Shown here: one piece after another, positions 63,611 through 64,000 of the stretch
Layout: each line of letters begins with the position of its first letter
Position numbering within the stretch: position 1 is the first letter of the stretch
Origin: Epiperipatus broadwayi
Lineage: Eukaryota; Onychophora; Udeonychophora; Euonychophora; Peripatidae
Reading direction: 5' to 3'
Assembly (NCBI GenBank): GCA_028023455.1
Contig: JAQFVV010012441.1
Location: forward strand, 5,646,492 to 5,710,491
Length of the DNA: 64,000 nucleotides
Position numbers and translations under genes: made by a program
The notes under the pieces: generated by a model
Told to the model about the DNA's origin: nothing
The model's input: the letters and a program-made list of their open reading frames with translations, nothing else
Database searches by the model: none

Positions 63611-64000
63611 ATATAATGAGCGGGATGAAGGTGAAGCTGGGATGATGGAAAATCATAATCAACCCAAGTTTAACACAAAATAAAATATCAAACTATATAT
63701 ATATATTGTAAGGATCGCTATAACTCTCATTTCTATCCTTACTATTAAGTGCATTTGAACACAGATATATACATGGATGTGTTGATTTATAAAAGCTAAT
63801 ACATCTATTGAACAGTGCAAGTTGATGATATATAACAGTATGAATAAAATTATATTGTAGTTTAAATGAACTGGAAATGGTTGAAACAAAATCATAAATT
63901 TGTTACTAAATTTCATTTATTAAAATTTTAAAATAACCTTTGACAAAACGAAATTGTTAAAACAGCTGAGAAAGTTTTGTAAAGAAAAAAAAAACGATTT
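63611..64000. other. A+T-rich non-coding stretch
   Basis: No supported feature. The minus-strand 85-codon frame at 63,659-63,916 is Ile/Leu/Tyr-rich and looks random. Confidence 0.5.

Overview
This window looks like non-coding DNA from an animal nuclear genome. It is very A+T rich, with long ATT, AT and GATA microsatellites and tRNA-derived SINE fragments. It also carries RTE and zinc-knuckle LINE remnants, Penelope-like elements with GIY-YIG domains, many fold-back elements and LTR elements. This mixture resembles mollusc genomes, especially cephalopods (octopus or squid). That placement is inference from repeat style; no host gene was found that could confirm it. No complete host protein-coding gene is supported. 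One short, less A/T-biased open stretch near 17.55-17.77 kb could be an exon. Nothing looks bacterial.

Layout from left to right. 0-4.5 kb holds a fold-back element, a tRNA-like SINE and a minus-strand LINE that keeps ORF1 and the start of the endonuclease but lacks its 3' part. 6.3-13.0 kb is an LTR retrotransposon without gag or pol, with TG...CA-type LTRs, an ATATA target duplication and a tRNA-Lys-like primer-binding site; its interior carries an array of ~450-bp units, direct then inverted. 13.9-14.25 kb holds TTG/TTA and ATT microsatellites. 19.0-24.65 kb is an imperfect palindrome of about 5.6 kb whose inner arms are TATC-type on the left and GATA-type on the right, with a near-perfect hairpin at 21.9-22.3 kb. 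26.9-30.5 kb holds a broken Penelope-like element next to a broken RTE-type LINE, both on the minus strand. 32.4-33.3 kb has another fold-back and an RTE 3' fragment. 35-45 kb is mostly featureless A+T-rich DNA with several inverted-repeat elements.

The most striking object is at 47,861-60,010. Two direct repeats of about 4.6 kb flank a 2.18-kb interior with one broken, gag-like, lysine/glutamate-rich reading frame on the minus strand. The unit sits inside an AT microsatellite, and the two flanks look like the two halves of one older repeat copy. That is what integration of a single 12.15-kb retroelement with giant LTRs would leave. The left LTR carries a 742-bp piggyBac-like MITE with TTAA-type duplications, and the right LTR keeps the matching empty site; after removing the MITE the two LTRs differ in length by only 2 bp.

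60.0-63.6 kb holds the other half of the split repeat, a minus-strand Penelope GIY-YIG fragment, a plus-strand Penelope reverse transcriptase plus GIY-YIG pseudogene, and another fold-back. The window is therefore best read as layers of nested mobile elements. All boundaries and similarities were found by eye; no alignment or database search was run.
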